Positions 1 through 9,303 of a stretch of 64,000 nucleotides of DNA are shown in pieces (position 1 is the stretch's first letter; the number at the start of each line of letters is the position of its first letter). A program made the translations under genes and the position numbers. Location: NCBI RefSeq assembly GCF_003857035.1, contig NZ_QGSY01000164.1, forward strand, positions 53,037 to 117,036, written 5' to 3'. The notes beneath the pieces are model-generated. The model was given only the letters and a program-made list of their open reading frames with translations. It had not been told where the DNA came from and made no database searches. Source of the stretch: Micromonospora arida (GTDB taxonomy: Bacteria; Actinomycetota; Actinomycetes; Mycobacteriales; Micromonosporaceae).

Positions 1-714
1 AGTCACCCGTGGTCAGGCGGATCGCGTCCCACTTCCAGGACGCGCTCGCCGGGACGGTCAGGCTGCCGGTGAACGCTGCGAACCCACCGCTGGCGTTGGC
101 CAGGGCGGTGTGCATGGTGATCGACCCGTCCGCCTGGTAGTACATCGCCGCCAGATCAGAACGACCATCACCGTTGTAGTCGCCCGCGATGGTCCGGAAC
201 GAGTTCCACTTCCACGAGTTCGCGGGGAGCTTGTAGCTGCCGGTGAACGTGCCGAACCCGCCACTGGTGTTCCCCAGCGACGTGAACAACTCGATCGAGC
301 CATCCCGGTAGCCGTACAACATCGCCGCATCGTCGCGACCGTCACCGTTGAAGTCACCACTGGTCAACCGGATCGCGTCCCACTTCCACGCCGCGCTCGC
401 CGGCACCGTCAGACTCCCGGTGAACGCACCGAACCCGCCACCGCTGTTCGCCAACGCGGTGTGCATCGTGATCGACCCGTCCGCCTGGTAATACATCGCC
501 CCCAGATCCGAACGGCCATCACCGTTGAAATCACCCACGATCGTCCGGAACGAATCCCACTTCCACGAATTCGCCGGCAGCTTGTAACTGCCGAAGTACG
601 CCCCGAACCCACCACTGGCATTGGCCAACGACGTGAACAACTCGATCGAGTCGTCCCTGTAGTGGTAGAGCATCGCGGCGTCGTCGCGCCCGTCACCGTT
701 GAAGTCCCCCGACA
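1..714 (-). repeat. FG-GAP cassette, copy 1 (identical to 2017-2730)
   Basis: Read side by side, bases 1-714 match 2017-2730 with no difference. Only three mismatches (715, 731, 746) occur before the two genes diverge near 755, inside the Pro-rich linker. The repeat may continue left of the window. It encodes alternating A and B FG-GAP units, with an A+B period of 351 bp (117 residues). Confidence 0.95.
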
Positions 715-1555
715 GCTGCACCACGTTCGGGTCCGCGACCGGAGTAGGCTCCGGGCTGCCCCCGGCGAGCGCCTGGAGCTGGGTGAGGCTTCCGTTGAAC
801 ACGTCCTGGTCGCCCGGCAGGGAGCCACTGTCCGAGTACTGCCACAGCGTGAACTGGTTCCAGCCCGCGGGCAGCGGCTTGTACGTCGAGCTGTAGTTGG
901 CGATGAAGAGCGGATTGGCGCCGAACGTCGCGTTGTTGCCGGTGCACGGATTCCACCAGTTGGTGTTCGTGTAGATCATCGTTCGCTGGCCGGTGCGCGC
1001 GTAGACCCGGTCCACGAACTGCTTGACCCACGTCGACATCCGGCTCGTGCTCAGCCCGTAGCACGGGGACGGCGCGCCCGAACCCTCCCAGGGCCATTCG
1101 ATGTCCAGCATCGGGATGAGCGTCTTGCCATCCTGCGAGTACTGAGCGCGATCGAGAAAGTAGTTCGCCTGGCTGGTGCCATCGGACACGTCGGGGCGGG
1201 CGTAGTGGTAGGCGCCCGCCAGGATGCCGTTCTGCTTGGCGCCGCGGAAGTTGGCGGTGAAGGAACTGTCCACGAAGGAAAGCCCCTCGGTTGCCTTGGC
1301 GTACGAGAACTTGGCTCCACCGCGGGCCACCGCCGCCCAGTCGATGGTGCCCTGGTGGTGTGAGACGTCGATGCCGGTGACCGGATACCCGGGAGGCACG
1401 GTTGCGGCAGCGGCGGCTTGAGCCGAGCCGGTCATGGCGGGATGGCCATCAGGGGCGTCATCACCGGCGGCCTGAGCGACTGCCGGCGTGGCGAGTCCGA
1501 GCAGCGCGACCACGGCCAGCGCCACGACGACCGCCGACCTCTTCATGCTGAGCAT
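1..1555 (-). CDS. Secreted GH25 lysozyme with C-terminal FG-GAP repeats (3' end outside window)
   Basis: Hydrolyses peptidoglycan between MurNAc and GlcNAc outside the cell, inferred from the fold. The ATG at 1555 sits 9 bases after AAGGAG; an in-frame ATG at 1546 is possible but badly spaced. A signal peptide (residues 1-30, hydrophobic core VVVALAVVALLGLA) is followed by a GH25 domain (about 60-265). Visible GH25 marks are GIDVSHHQG at 61-69 with Asp63, and the DxE pair in MLDIEW (Asp151, Glu153). A Pro-rich linker (PEPTPVADPN) leads into FG-GAP/VCBS repeats with DxNxDGRDD calcium-binding loops. The reading frame is open to base 1, so the gene is cut by the window edge, not truncated in the genome. 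The repeat part equals that of the next minus-strand gene at DNA level. GH25 identity is firm; the role of the repeats in wall or sugar binding is inferred. Confidence 0.93.
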   Translation of the reverse strand, partial: MLSMKRSAVVVALAVVALLGLATPAVAQAAGDDAPDGHPAMTGSAQAAAAATVPPGYPVTGIDVSHHQGTIDWAAVARGGAKFSYAKATEGLSFVDSSFTANFRGAKQNGILAGAYHYARPDVSDGTSQANYFLDRAQYSQDGKTLIPMLDIEWPWEGSGAPSPCYGLSTSRMSTWVKQFVDRVYARTGQRTMIYTNTNWWNPCTGNNATFGANPLFIANYSSTYKPLPAGWNQFTLWQYSDSGSLPGDQDVFNGSLTQLQALAGGSPEPTPVADPNVVQLSGDFNGDGRDDAAMLYHYRDDSIELFTSLANASGGFGAYFGSYKLPANSWKWDSFRTIVGDFNGDGRSDLGAMYYQADGSITMHTALANSGGGFGAFTGSLTVPASAAWKWDAIRLTSGDFNGDGRDDAAMLYGYRDGSIELFTSLGNTSGGFGTFTGSYKLPANSWKWNSFRTIAGDYNGDGRSDLAAMYYQADGSITMHTALANASGGFAAFTGSLTVPASASWKWDAIRLTTGD

Positions 1556-1623
1556 TGCTACACACTCCTTGGATGTTGGGGCACGTCCCTGCGCCAGGCT
1601 GAGGCCTGCCTGTCCAGAGGGGA

Positions 1624-1661
1624 GGTGCGGGAGGGCCCTGAGGGGTGAGCCCTCCCGCACC
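1624..1661 (-). terminator. Hairpin terminator after the NlpC/P60-like gene
   Basis: A perfect 13-bp stem (1624-1636 with 1649-1661, loop 12) lies 11 bases past the stop of the gene ending at 1673 and before the start of the GH25 gene. It separates the two minus-strand hydrolases into their own transcripts. There is no U-tract, as is common in actinomycetes. Confidence 0.75.
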
Positions 1662-1672
1662 CAGGAGGAAAG

Positions 1673-3364
1673 TCAGAGGAGTCGGATGGCGTCCCAGTGC
1701 CAGGCGGCGTTGGCGGGCACGGTCAGGCTGCCGGTGAAGGCCCCGAACCCGCCACCGCTGTTCGCCAGCGCGGTGTGCATGGTGATCGACCCATCGGCCT
1801 GGTAGTACATGGCGGCGACATCGGTGCGGCCGTCACCGTTGTGGTCACCGGTGATCGTCTTGAACGAGTTCCACTTCCACGAGTTCGCCGGGAGCTTGTA
1901 GCTGCCGGTGAAGGTGCCGAACCCGCCGCTGGCGTTGCCCAGCGAGGTGAACAACTCGATCGACTCGTCGTTGTAGCGGTAGAGCATCCCGGCGTCGTCA
2001 CGACCGTCACCGTTGAAGTCACCCGTGGTCAGGCGGATCGCGTCCCACTTCCAGGACGCGCTCGCCGGGACGGTCAGGCTGCCGGTGAACGCTGCGAACC
2101 CACCGCTGGCGTTGGCCAGGGCGGTGTGCATGGTGATCGACCCGTCCGCCTGGTAGTACATCGCCGCCAGATCAGAACGACCATCACCGTTGTAGTCGCC
2201 CGCGATGGTCCGGAACGAGTTCCACTTCCACGAGTTCGCGGGGAGCTTGTAGCTGCCGGTGAACGTGCCGAACCCGCCACTGGTGTTCCCCAGCGACGTG
2301 AACAACTCGATCGAGCCATCCCGGTAGCCGTACAACATCGCCGCATCGTCGCGACCGTCACCGTTGAAGTCACCACTGGTCAACCGGATCGCGTCCCACT
2401 TCCACGCCGCGCTCGCCGGCACCGTCAGACTCCCGGTGAACGCACCGAACCCGCCACCGCTGTTCGCCAACGCGGTGTGCATCGTGATCGACCCGTCCGC
2501 CTGGTAATACATCGCCCCCAGATCCGAACGGCCATCACCGTTGAAATCACCCACGATCGTCCGGAACGAATCCCACTTCCACGAATTCGCCGGCAGCTTG
2601 TAACTGCCGAAGTACGCCCCGAACCCACCACTGGCATTGGCCAACGACGTGAACAACTCGATCGAGTCGTCCCTGTAGTGGTAGAGCATCGCGGCGTCGT
2701 CGCGCCCGTCACCGTTGAAGTCCCCCGACAACTGCACCACGTTCGGATCCGCGACCGGAGTCGGCTCCGGCTCGGGCGTCGGGTCGGCCTCGATGTTGAC
2801 CCGCCGGATTGGTTGGTAGCTGGTCAGATCGCTCCAGCTGTTGAATCCCCTGGCGTCCTTATTGGTGAGAGCGTAAGGGTTTTGCACCGTCTCACCGGAG
2901 TTGTTGAACGAGTAGACGTAAGCGCCCTTGCGGTGATCGCTCTTGTCCCTCCAAAACGCGAAAAGCTCCATATGGCCGGTGCGAACCATGGCGTCGCCAG
3001 GCTGGAAGTCGTCCCAATTGCTGAACTTCGTCCACATGGGGTTACTGCCCTGAAAGGCTTGGGTGTTGTAATCCGTGGACAGATGCCAGGCCATCGAGAC
3101 GAGGCCGGAGCAGTCCCGTCGGTAACTGTGAGCGCCTTCGGCGTCACTGACCTTCGCATCCGTGTTGTACGTGATGCCACGATCGACCCAGTTCTGGGCG
3201 CGGTCCAGCATCTCGGTTCGGGTCATGGGTCCGTTGATCGACGATGCCTCGGCGGGCGAGACGGCGAGCAGGCCACTCGCACCGACGACCGCCACACTCA
3301 GCGCCACGCCGGCAACCAGCCGGGTCAGATGCCGCAATTGTGAGCGTGCTGCGAAGACTCGCAT
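1673..3364 (-). CDS. Secreted NlpC/P60-like peptidoglycan hydrolase with FG-GAP repeats
   Basis: 563 residues. The ATG at 3364 was chosen because AGGAGG lies 8 bases upstream and a signal peptide follows at once (1-40, ending SPAEA). The catalytic domain (about 45-210) shows RRDCSGLVS with candidate nucleophile Cys85, and TGHMELF with candidate His131. This is the Cys-His arrangement of NlpC/P60 and CHAP-type cell-wall peptidases; which subfamily is not certain. A linker rich in Pro, Glu and Thr (about 207-220) leads to six FG-GAP units, three A/B pairs, each opening with a GDFNGDGRxD-type calcium loop. Most of the repeat region is base-for-base identical to the neighbouring GH25 gene, so two different catalytic heads carry one shared tail. 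Function on peptidoglycan is inferred from the fold. Confidence 0.85.
   Translation of the reverse strand: MRVFAARSQLRHLTRLVAGVALSVAVVGASGLLAVSPAEASSINGPMTRTEMLDRAQNWVDRGITYNTDAKVSDAEGAHSYRRDCSGLVSMAWHLSTDYNTQAFQGSNPMWTKFSNWDDFQPGDAMVRTGHMELFAFWRDKSDHRKGAYVYSFNNSGETVQNPYALTNKDARGFNSWSDLTSYQPIRRVNIEADPTPEPEPTPVADPNVVQLSGDFNGDGRDDAAMLYHYRDDSIELFTSLANASGGFGAYFGSYKLPANSWKWDSFRTIVGDFNGDGRSDLGAMYYQADGSITMHTALANSGGGFGAFTGSLTVPASAAWKWDAIRLTSGDFNGDGRDDAAMLYGYRDGSIELFTSLGNTSGGFGTFTGSYKLPANSWKWNSFRTIAGDYNGDGRSDLAAMYYQADGSITMHTALANASGGFAAFTGSLTVPASASWKWDAIRLTTGDFNGDGRDDAGMLYRYNDESIELFTSLGNASGGFGTFTGSYKLPANSWKWNSFKTITGDHNGDGRTDVAAMYYQADGSITMHTALANSGGGFGAFTGSLTVPANAAWHWDAIRLL
2017..2730 (-). repeat. FG-GAP cassette, copy 2 (identical to 1-714)
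   Basis: Second copy of the 714-bp identical segment, offset by exactly 2016 bp. Identity covers synonymous positions too, which points to very recent duplication or gene conversion rather than selection on protein sequence. Confidence 0.95.
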
Positions 3365-3737
3365 AGCAGATGTCCTCCTGATGAATAGTGTTTTTCGGAC
3401 CGGTAGCGGCTCTGACGAGCGGCTGGCATCACCTCGGGGGGCACTGATGACCACCGATGGCGGGCTAGAGTCGCTGGGAACCTTGCAAGATCACGAGGGC
3501 TGCCGAGACCCGGCGGCTCTCTTCGCGTCATCCGATGAAAATCGATACTCGCGGCTCCTATGGGGGAGAGGACGACTGTCGTGGGCTGCACGGGCCACAC
3601 CCGTTGGCGGCGCACCAGATCGCTTGTGGCAAGACCTTCGCAGCCGGACCGGTAGCGAAGCTGAACGAATCCTTGACAGCCACATCTGCCCTCTTCACGG
3701 GCGATGTGGACAATCCAACGGGCGCGGGGGCGATGCC
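3365..3737. other. Divergent intergenic region, lower in GC
   Basis: Holds the leader of the minus-strand hydrolase (AGGAGG near 3372-3377) and the upstream region of the SARP gene. A TTGACA hexamer at 3673-3678 has no convincing -10 partner at normal spacing. No gene or repeat seen. Confidence 0.5.
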
Positions 3738-6700
3738 GTGGAACTTCGAATACTTGGCGAGTTACAGATCCAGGTGGCCGGCCGGCCGATCGAACTCGGC
3801 CCACTGAAGCAGCGCCTGGTGCTGGCGGCCCTGGCCGTCGACGTCGGTCGGGGCGTACCGGTCGAGGTGCTGATCGACCGGGTGTGGGATGGCTCGCCAC
3901 CGGCGGACGCCCGAGGGGTGCTCTACACCTACATCACCCGGATCCGCCGGCTGCTCGCCGCGGCCGCGCTCGTGGAGGGCGTCAGCCCGATCACGCTGGC
4001 GCGGCGACCGGGCGGATACCAGTTGGAGGCCGCGGACGACCGGGTGGACCTGCGGCAGCTGCGGACTCTCAGCGAGCAGGTCCAGCAACTCGACGCGGAT
4101 GACCCGCGACGGGCGCAACTGCTCCGTCAGGCGGTCGAATTGTGGCGCGGCGACCCACTGGACGGTCTGCCCGGCGACTGGGCCGCCCGGGTCCGAGAAC
4201 GGCTACGTCAGCAGGCGCTCGGCACGCTGTTGGAGTGGGCGGAGAGCGAGTTGCGCCAGGGCCGCCCCGGGCCGGTAGCCGATCGACTCAGCCAGGCGTT
4301 GGAACGCGACCCACTCACGGAACCCCTCGTGCTGCACCTGATGCGCGCGCTGCACCTCAGCGGGCGGCGCGCCGAGGCGCTGGACCAGTACGCCCGTACC
4401 CGCAGCCTGCTCGCCGACGAGTTGGGCGTCGACCCGGGCAGCGAGCTGCAACTCCTGCACCAACGCATCCTGCGCGACGAGTCGGTACGGCGGCCGGTGG
4501 CCGTGCTCGAACCGACGCCGCCGCCCGCCGTGACGCCGTCACAGCCGGTCGAGGCGACCGAGCCGGACGAGCAGGACCAACCTGACGACATACCGCACGC
4601 CGGGCGGGCGGGCCGTGGCTGCCAGCTACCGCCCCCGTTGCCGGACCACACCGGATGCGAGGCGGAGATCGAGCAGGCGCTGACCGCCCTGGCCCAGCCG
4701 CAGCAGACGCTCACCGCACGGCCACCGCTGATCTTGTCCGGGCCGGGCGGCGTCGGCAAGACCTCGCTCAGCGTCCGACTCGCCCACCTGCTGCGCGCCA
4801 GCTACCCGGACGGGCAGATCTTCGTGGGGCTCGACGGCCGGCGCAGCGACCCGGTCAGCGTCCTCAATCAGGTCCTGCGCGCCCTGGGCGTGTCGAACGT
4901 CCAGCAACTGCGCAGCACCGAGGAGAAGCTGGGCGAGTACCGCTCGACCATCAGCGGACGACGGATCCTGATCGTCCTCGACGCGGCCGTCAGCGCCGAG
5001 GAGGTCCGTCCGCTGATCCCGGGCGACTCGGGCTGCGCCCTGATCGCCACCAGCCGGGCCCGGCTGACCACTGTTCCCGGCGCGCACCATGTCGAGCTCA
5101 CGATGTTCACCCCCGAGCAGTCACTGGCCCTGCTAGGGCAGATCATCGGCGCGGACCGGATCGCTCGCGAGCCGGAGGCGGCCGAGACGCTGGTCGAGCT
5201 GTGCGCCGGCCTGCCGCTCGCCCTGCGCATCGTCGGCGCGCGGCTGACCGCCCGACCACACCAGCGGATAGCCCGTCTCGCCGACCGGCTGCGCAACGAG
5301 CGCTACCGGCTCGACGAGATGACCGCCGACGGTCTGGCGGTCCGGCTCAGCGTGGCGGTCAGCTACCACGGCCTGGACCCGGCCGCGCGGCGGGTCTTCC
5401 GCCTGCTCGGCTTCATGGGAGCGCCCACCTTCGCCGAGTGGCTGGGCGCGGCACTGCTGGGCGAGCCGGTGGACGTCACCGAGGAGCTTCTGGACCTGTT
5501 GGTCGACGCCCGGCTGATCGAGGTGGTCCCGGACCCGGTGCACCGCACGCTGCGCTACCGGATGCACGATCTGGTTCGGCTGTACGCGTACGAGCGTGCC
5601 GTCGAGGAGGACAGCACAGCCGAACTGCACACCGCCGTGGCCCGGGTGTTGACCGCGGCAACCGGGCTCAGCGAGCGCCTCGGCGAGCGGCTTCCGCACG
5701 CGGTGCCGCCGCTGTACCGGCAACCGCCGATGCCGGTCAGCCTCCAGTCCTGTGTGCTGGCAGCGGATCACCTGCGGCCGGGCTGGCTCGACGCCGAGGG
5801 CGCGTGCCTGGTCGCGGCGGTGGAGCGTGCGGCCGAACTCGACATGGACGCCGCCGCCTGCGCGTTGGCCGACGCGCTGGTCTTCGCCTCGTTCGCGGTC
5901 CGCAACGACTTCGTGAGCTGGGACCGTACCCACGCGGCGGCGATCGGCGTCGCCCGCCGCACCGGCAACCGGGTCGCGCAGGCCGTCATCGAGTGTGGCA
6001 TCGGGCTGCTCCGCTACAAGGAGGACCGGTTCGCCGAGGCGGAGCGCTACTTTCCCGCCGCGGTCACGCTCTTCGACGAGGCCGGTCACCAGGCGGGGGC
6101 CGCTGCCGCGCGCAACGGTCTCGGCACGGTGCTGCGCGAGGTGGGACGGCACCACGAGGCGATCCCGCTGCTGGAGGCGGCCGCCGAGACGCTGGCCCGG
6201 CTCGGCGACGAGAACGGCGCCGCGCACGCCCGCTACGGTCTGGGGCACTGTCACCGCGAGTTGGGTGACGACACGGCGGCCACCACGCGGCTCGGCGAGG
6301 CGATCAGCGGGTACCGCACGCTCGGCCACTGGCGTGGCGAGGCGATCGCCACGCGCGCCATCGGCCTGGTGCACCGGGCGCGCGGCGAGCTGGACGAGGC
6401 GGAGGCGTGGTGCACTCGCGCACATGCGCTGATCGTGGAGCATCAGGACGAGCACATCACCTGCTACACGTCGCAGGCGCTGGCCAAGATCTGGCTGCGC
6501 CAGGGGAAAATCGACCGGGCCCGGGGGCCTCTCGAACGCTCGTTGGCCACCTGCCGGCGGCTGCACGACCGGCTGGGCGTGGCCCTCGTTCAGCGCACCA
6601 TCGGTGAGCTGCACCTCGCCGCCGGCCAGCTCGACGACGCGGCCCGCGTGCTGGAGCTGGCGTACGACGGATGGCAGGCGCTCGGGCACGACCTGGGCCG

Positions 6701-6917
6701 AGCGCGGACCCTGCGGGACATCGGGCTGGTCCGGGCGGCGGGCGGCGACCTGCCGGCGGCCCACACCGCCTGGACGGACGCCCTGGCCGTGTTCACCCGG
6801 CTGGGCACCCGGGAGGCCGCCGAGGCTCCGGGCTGGCACCGGGCGTGCGGCCCCGGCTGTGGCTTCGACTGTGCCGGATCGACCGCCGCCGGCTCCCTGG
6901 CCGTGTCGGCCGCCTGA
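3738..6917 (+). CDS. AfsR/SARP-family transcriptional regulator with NB-ARC and TPR domains
   Basis: 1059 residues, the large AfsR-like form of the family. The GTG at 3738 begins VELRILGELQI, the usual SARP N-terminus. Order: OmpR-type winged helix (about 1-95), bacterial transcriptional activation domain (95-240), a Pro/Glu-rich linker (about 250-300), an NB-ARC ATPase with Walker A GPGGVGKTS near 335, Walker B RILIVLDAAV near 408 and GLPLAL near 490, then TPR repeats (about 730-1030). SARPs activate secondary-metabolite or morphological genes; the ATPase and TPR parts usually sense nucleotide and partner state. The target here is unknown, since no biosynthetic cluster lies in the window. 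A lipoprotein gene follows on the same strand 119 bp later, as afsS follows afsR, but it is not an AfsS-like sequence. Confidence 0.93.
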   Translation: MELRILGELQIQVAGRPIELGPLKQRLVLAALAVDVGRGVPVEVLIDRVWDGSPPADARGVLYTYITRIRRLLAAAALVEGVSPITLARRPGGYQLEAADDRVDLRQLRTLSEQVQQLDADDPRRAQLLRQAVELWRGDPLDGLPGDWAARVRERLRQQALGTLLEWAESELRQGRPGPVADRLSQALERDPLTEPLVLHLMRALHLSGRRAEALDQYARTRSLLADELGVDPGSELQLLHQRILRDESVRRPVAVLEPTPPPAVTPSQPVEATEPDEQDQPDDIPHAGRAGRGCQLPPPLPDHTGCEAEIEQALTALAQPQQTLTARPPLILSGPGGVGKTSLSVRLAHLLRASYPDGQIFVGLDGRRSDPVSVLNQVLRALGVSNVQQLRSTEEKLGEYRSTISGRRILIVLDAAVSAEEVRPLIPGDSGCALIATSRARLTTVPGAHHVELTMFTPEQSLALLGQIIGADRIAREPEAAETLVELCAGLPLALRIVGARLTARPHQRIARLADRLRNERYRLDEMTADGLAVRLSVAVSYHGLDPAARRVFRLLGFMGAPTFAEWLGAALLGEPVDVTEELLDLLVDARLIEVVPDPVHRTLRYRMHDLVRLYAYERAVEEDSTAELHTAVARVLTAATGLSERLGERLPHAVPPLYRQPPMPVSLQSCVLAADHLRPGWLDAEGACLVAAVERAAELDMDAAACALADALVFASFAVRNDFVSWDRTHAAAIGVARRTGNRVAQAVIECGIGLLRYKEDRFAEAERYFPAAVTLFDEAGHQAGAAAARNGLGTVLREVGRHHEAIPLLEAAAETLARLGDENGAAHARYGLGHCHRELGDDTAATTRLGEAISGYRTLGHWRGEAIATRAIGLVHRARGELDEAEAWCTRAHALIVEHQDEHITCYTSQALAKIWLRQGKIDRARGPLERSLATCRRLHDRLGVALVQRTIGELHLAAGQLDDAARVLELAYDGWQALGHDLGRARTLRDIGLVRAAGGDLPAAHTAWTDALAVFTRLGTREAAEAPGWHRACGPGCGFDCAGSTAAGSLAVSAA

Positions 6918-7036
6918 GGGCCCTCCCCGCCTGCGGATTCAAGGTTTGGTTCAGCTTCGGCAGAGGCACGACTCCTACCGTCGTCGGCGGGTCCGGAAGG
7001 CGAATCCGGCCCGACCGACGAGGCAGGGAGTCAGCT

Positions 7037-7624
7037 GTGCGAACTCGAGGCAGTGACGTGGCATTGACGTTGGCGATGGTCCTGACGTGTGCGGTGGCGG
7101 GCTGCTCCCAACCCGCGCCGCGCTCGGTCGGCGCGCCCGCCGCCAGTTCGCCCGGGTCCACCCCGTCCGCGGCGCCCCCGACCGGCGGACCGTCTCCCTC
7201 CATCGACGCCCCGCAGACCGCGAGCGCCGCGCCAGGCCGGGCCAACGGTGGTGGGTCCGCCGCCGGTGACGGGTCAGCGCCACCCACCGCCGGCGCCGAA
7301 TCACCAGCGGTGGGTGGCGGCGCGCCGGATCGGCCAATCGACACCGACGCCAGCTGTACGCCCAGCACGCTGCTGGCGGCCAGCCAGGCGCTGTTGGACG
7401 GCGCACAGATCGCCCGGGTCGAGATCTTCGCCTGTCGGAATTCCTATGCGCGGCTGACCGCCGTACCGGCCGGGGCGCCGGACACTCTCCCGGAACCGCA
7501 GATCTTCCTCCAGCGGTCGGGAACGCAGTGGCAGCTCGCCGGGCGGGCGGCGGCGAACATCGACTGTGGGGACGGCGGCCTGACGCCGGACATCAGCACA
7601 GCATGCGGTGCACTCGCCCGCTGA
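7037..7624 (+). CDS. Lipoprotein with Pro/Ser-rich linker, unknown function
   Basis: 195 residues. The GTG at 7037 is preceded by AGGGAG with 6-base spacing. The signal peptide ends in the lipobox VAGC, so the mature protein should be lipid-anchored on the outer membrane face. About 90 residues of low-complexity Pro/Ser/Ala/Gly linker follow, then a compact C-terminal region of about 95 residues with two Cys near its start (DASCTP, IFACRNS) and two near its end (IDCGDG, STACGAL). The Cys pairs suggest disulfides. I recognise no family. It stands downstream of the SARP gene and may share its transcript. Confidence 0.8.
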   Translation: MRTRGSDVALTLAMVLTCAVAGCSQPAPRSVGAPAASSPGSTPSAAPPTGGPSPSIDAPQTASAAPGRANGGGSAAGDGSAPPTAGAESPAVGGGAPDRPIDTDASCTPSTLLAASQALLDGAQIARVEIFACRNSYARLTAVPAGAPDTLPEPQIFLQRSGTQWQLAGRAAANIDCGDGGLTPDISTACGALAR

Positions 7625-7668
7625 CGTCCGGCAGGTCCCGCCGCCCGCGTCGACGCACACACGCCGGA

Positions 7669-9303
7669 TCAGAGCGCCTCGCTGTCGTCGGAGAGCGTCG
7701 GGCCGGCGGCGGCGGGCACCAGGTGTCGGACCTCCGGTTCCCCGTCGGTCAGCTCCCGGGCCCGTTGCTCGGCCGCGCGGTCCTCACCTGTCAACCGGCC
7801 GCCGTGCTGGCGCAGGTGCTCGTCCCAGGACGGCACCAGGTACACCTCGACGAACCGGTCCACCGTTTCGGCCGGGCGGAACAGCCCCCAGCGCATCGCG
7901 CCGGTCCGTTGCCGCGCGCCACGCACCAGGTCCATCGCCGCCAGGAACTGCTGGGTCCGCTCCGGTCGGACGGTGTACTGCACCGTCACCAGCACCGGCC
8001 CCACCCACGGGTCCGGTTCGTGGGCCAGATGCAGTTGCGGCCAGTAGGCCGCCGGTTCGCGGTCCACCGACCGCAGGTTCGGCAGCGGCCAGATCCGACT
8101 CGTCACGGTGCCGACCAGCATCAGTGCCGCCGCCACGAGGTAGGCGGACAACAGCCCGGCCATGTCGGCCAGCAGCCCCCAGATGAGCGCGCCGGCCGCC
8201 TGCCCACCGGCGAAGCAGACCTGGTAGACGGCCAGGCCCCGAGCCCGTACCCAGCTGGGCAGGAAGATCTGCATCTCGGCGTTGACGTTGGCCAGTACCG
8301 TCACCCAGGCCATCCCGGCGGGCAGCAGGGCGAGCAGCACCAACGGCACCGCCCGCACGGTGCCGACCACGGTCAGCGCCACGGTGAACAACGCTCCGGC
8401 GATGAGCAGAAGCTGGTTGGCCGACAGACGGTTGCGGATCACGGCCAGCAGCACACCACCCGCGATCGCACCGATTCCGAGGGCGGCCAACAGCACCCCG
8501 TACCCGCCGGAGCCCAGCCCCAGCCGGCGGCTGGCCACCAACGGCAGCAACGCCCACAGCGCGCTGGCCGGAACCACGAAGACCAACGCACGGCGCAACA
8601 GCCGGCGGACTGTCGGCGAGTGGCGTACGTAGCGGCTGCCGGCCCGCAGCGCGGCGGTGAACCGCTCGGGCACCTCGACCGCGCGGGCGTTGCCGGGCCG
8701 CCAGCGCCACAGCGCGTACGCGAAGATCCCGAAGGCGACCGCGTTGATGCCGAAGACCGGGGCGACGCCGGTACGGGCGATCAGCACGCCGGCCACCGCG
8801 GGTCCGACCGCCCTCGCCACGTTCACGCTTATCGACCCGAGCGCGGACGCCGACCGGAGTTGGTCCTGCGGCACCAGCTCCGGGATCACCGCCGCCCAGG
8901 CCGGCAGGGTCAGCGCCTGCCCGACACCGAACGCGAAGGTGAGGGTGAGCAGCAGCGCGGGCGGCATCCGGTCGGTCACTGTGAGCAGCGTCAACGCGAC
9001 CGCCACCGCCACCAGGAACAGCTGCACGGCGATCAGCAGGTGCCGGCGGTCGAAGCTGTCGGCCAGCACCCCGGCGGGCAACGCCAGCAGCAGCACCGGC
9101 AGCAGACTGGCGGTCTGCACCAACGCGACGAGGGTGGCGGCGTTGGAGTGGTTGATCAGCAGCCACTGCGCGCCGACGGTCTGCATCCAGGTGCCGATGT
9201 TGGCGGCGAGCAGGGCCAGCCACAGGTTGCGGTAGACCGCCGTCCGCAGCGGCGCCCAGGCCGAGGCCGGACGGTCGGCGGGTCCGGCTGCGGCAGTCAC
9301 CAC
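7669..9303 (-). CDS. MFS_3-type exporter with C-terminal ABM-like domain
   Basis: 544 residues. Twelve hydrophobic segments fill about 20-415, with the MFS loop LPAGVLADSFDRRHL between helices 2 and 3. This matches the EntS-like MFS_3 family, which exports siderophores and drug-like molecules. The last 130 residues are soluble and resemble the antibiotic-biosynthesis-monooxygenase fold (VLVTVQYTVRPERTQQFLAAM; VEVYLVPSWDEHLRQHG), an extension known in this MFS subgroup. The start (GTG at 9303 or 9300) overlaps the stop of the upstream SDR gene as GTGA, so the two are translationally coupled. Substrate unknown; export of a product modified by the SDR is inference. Confidence 0.88.
   Translation of the reverse strand: MVTAAAGPADRPASAWAPLRTAVYRNLWLALLAANIGTWMQTVGAQWLLINHSNAATLVALVQTASLLPVLLLALPAGVLADSFDRRHLLIAVQLFLVAVAVALTLLTVTDRMPPALLLTLTFAFGVGQALTLPAWAAVIPELVPQDQLRSASALGSISVNVARAVGPAVAGVLIARTGVAPVFGINAVAFGIFAYALWRWRPGNARAVEVPERFTAALRAGSRYVRHSPTVRRLLRRALVFVVPASALWALLPLVASRRLGLGSGGYGVLLAALGIGAIAGGVLLAVIRNRLSANQLLLIAGALFTVALTVVGTVRAVPLVLLALLPAGMAWVTVLANVNAEMQIFLPSWVRARGLAVYQVCFAGGQAAGALIWGLLADMAGLLSAYLVAAALMLVGTVTSRIWPLPNLRSVDREPAAYWPQLHLAHEPDPWVGPVLVTVQYTVRPERTQQFLAAMDLVRGARQRTGAMRWGLFRPAETVDRFVEVYLVPSWDEHLRQHGGRLTGEDRAAEQRARELTDGEPEVRHLVPAAAGPTLSDDSEAL

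Noticed and set aside
1..2760. CRISPR-like repeats
   Set aside because: The repeats are coding FG-GAP units of 351 bp without spacers.
110..3343. Long plus-strand reading frames opposite the two hydrolase genes
   Set aside because: They are antisense shadows of high-GC repeats, rich in Arg/Val with no domain, while the minus strand encodes clear GH25, NlpC/P60 and FG-GAP sequences.
3673..3714. TTGACA promoter of the SARP gene
   Set aside because: No acceptable -10 at 16-19 bases.
5133..6839. Long minus-strand frame inside the SARP gene
   Set aside because: Composition-driven shadow; the plus strand carries NB-ARC and TPR motifs throughout.
3738..7624. Start of a secondary-metabolite cluster
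   Set aside because: A SARP gene is present, but no PKS, NRPS, terpene or RiPP core gene occurs within the window.
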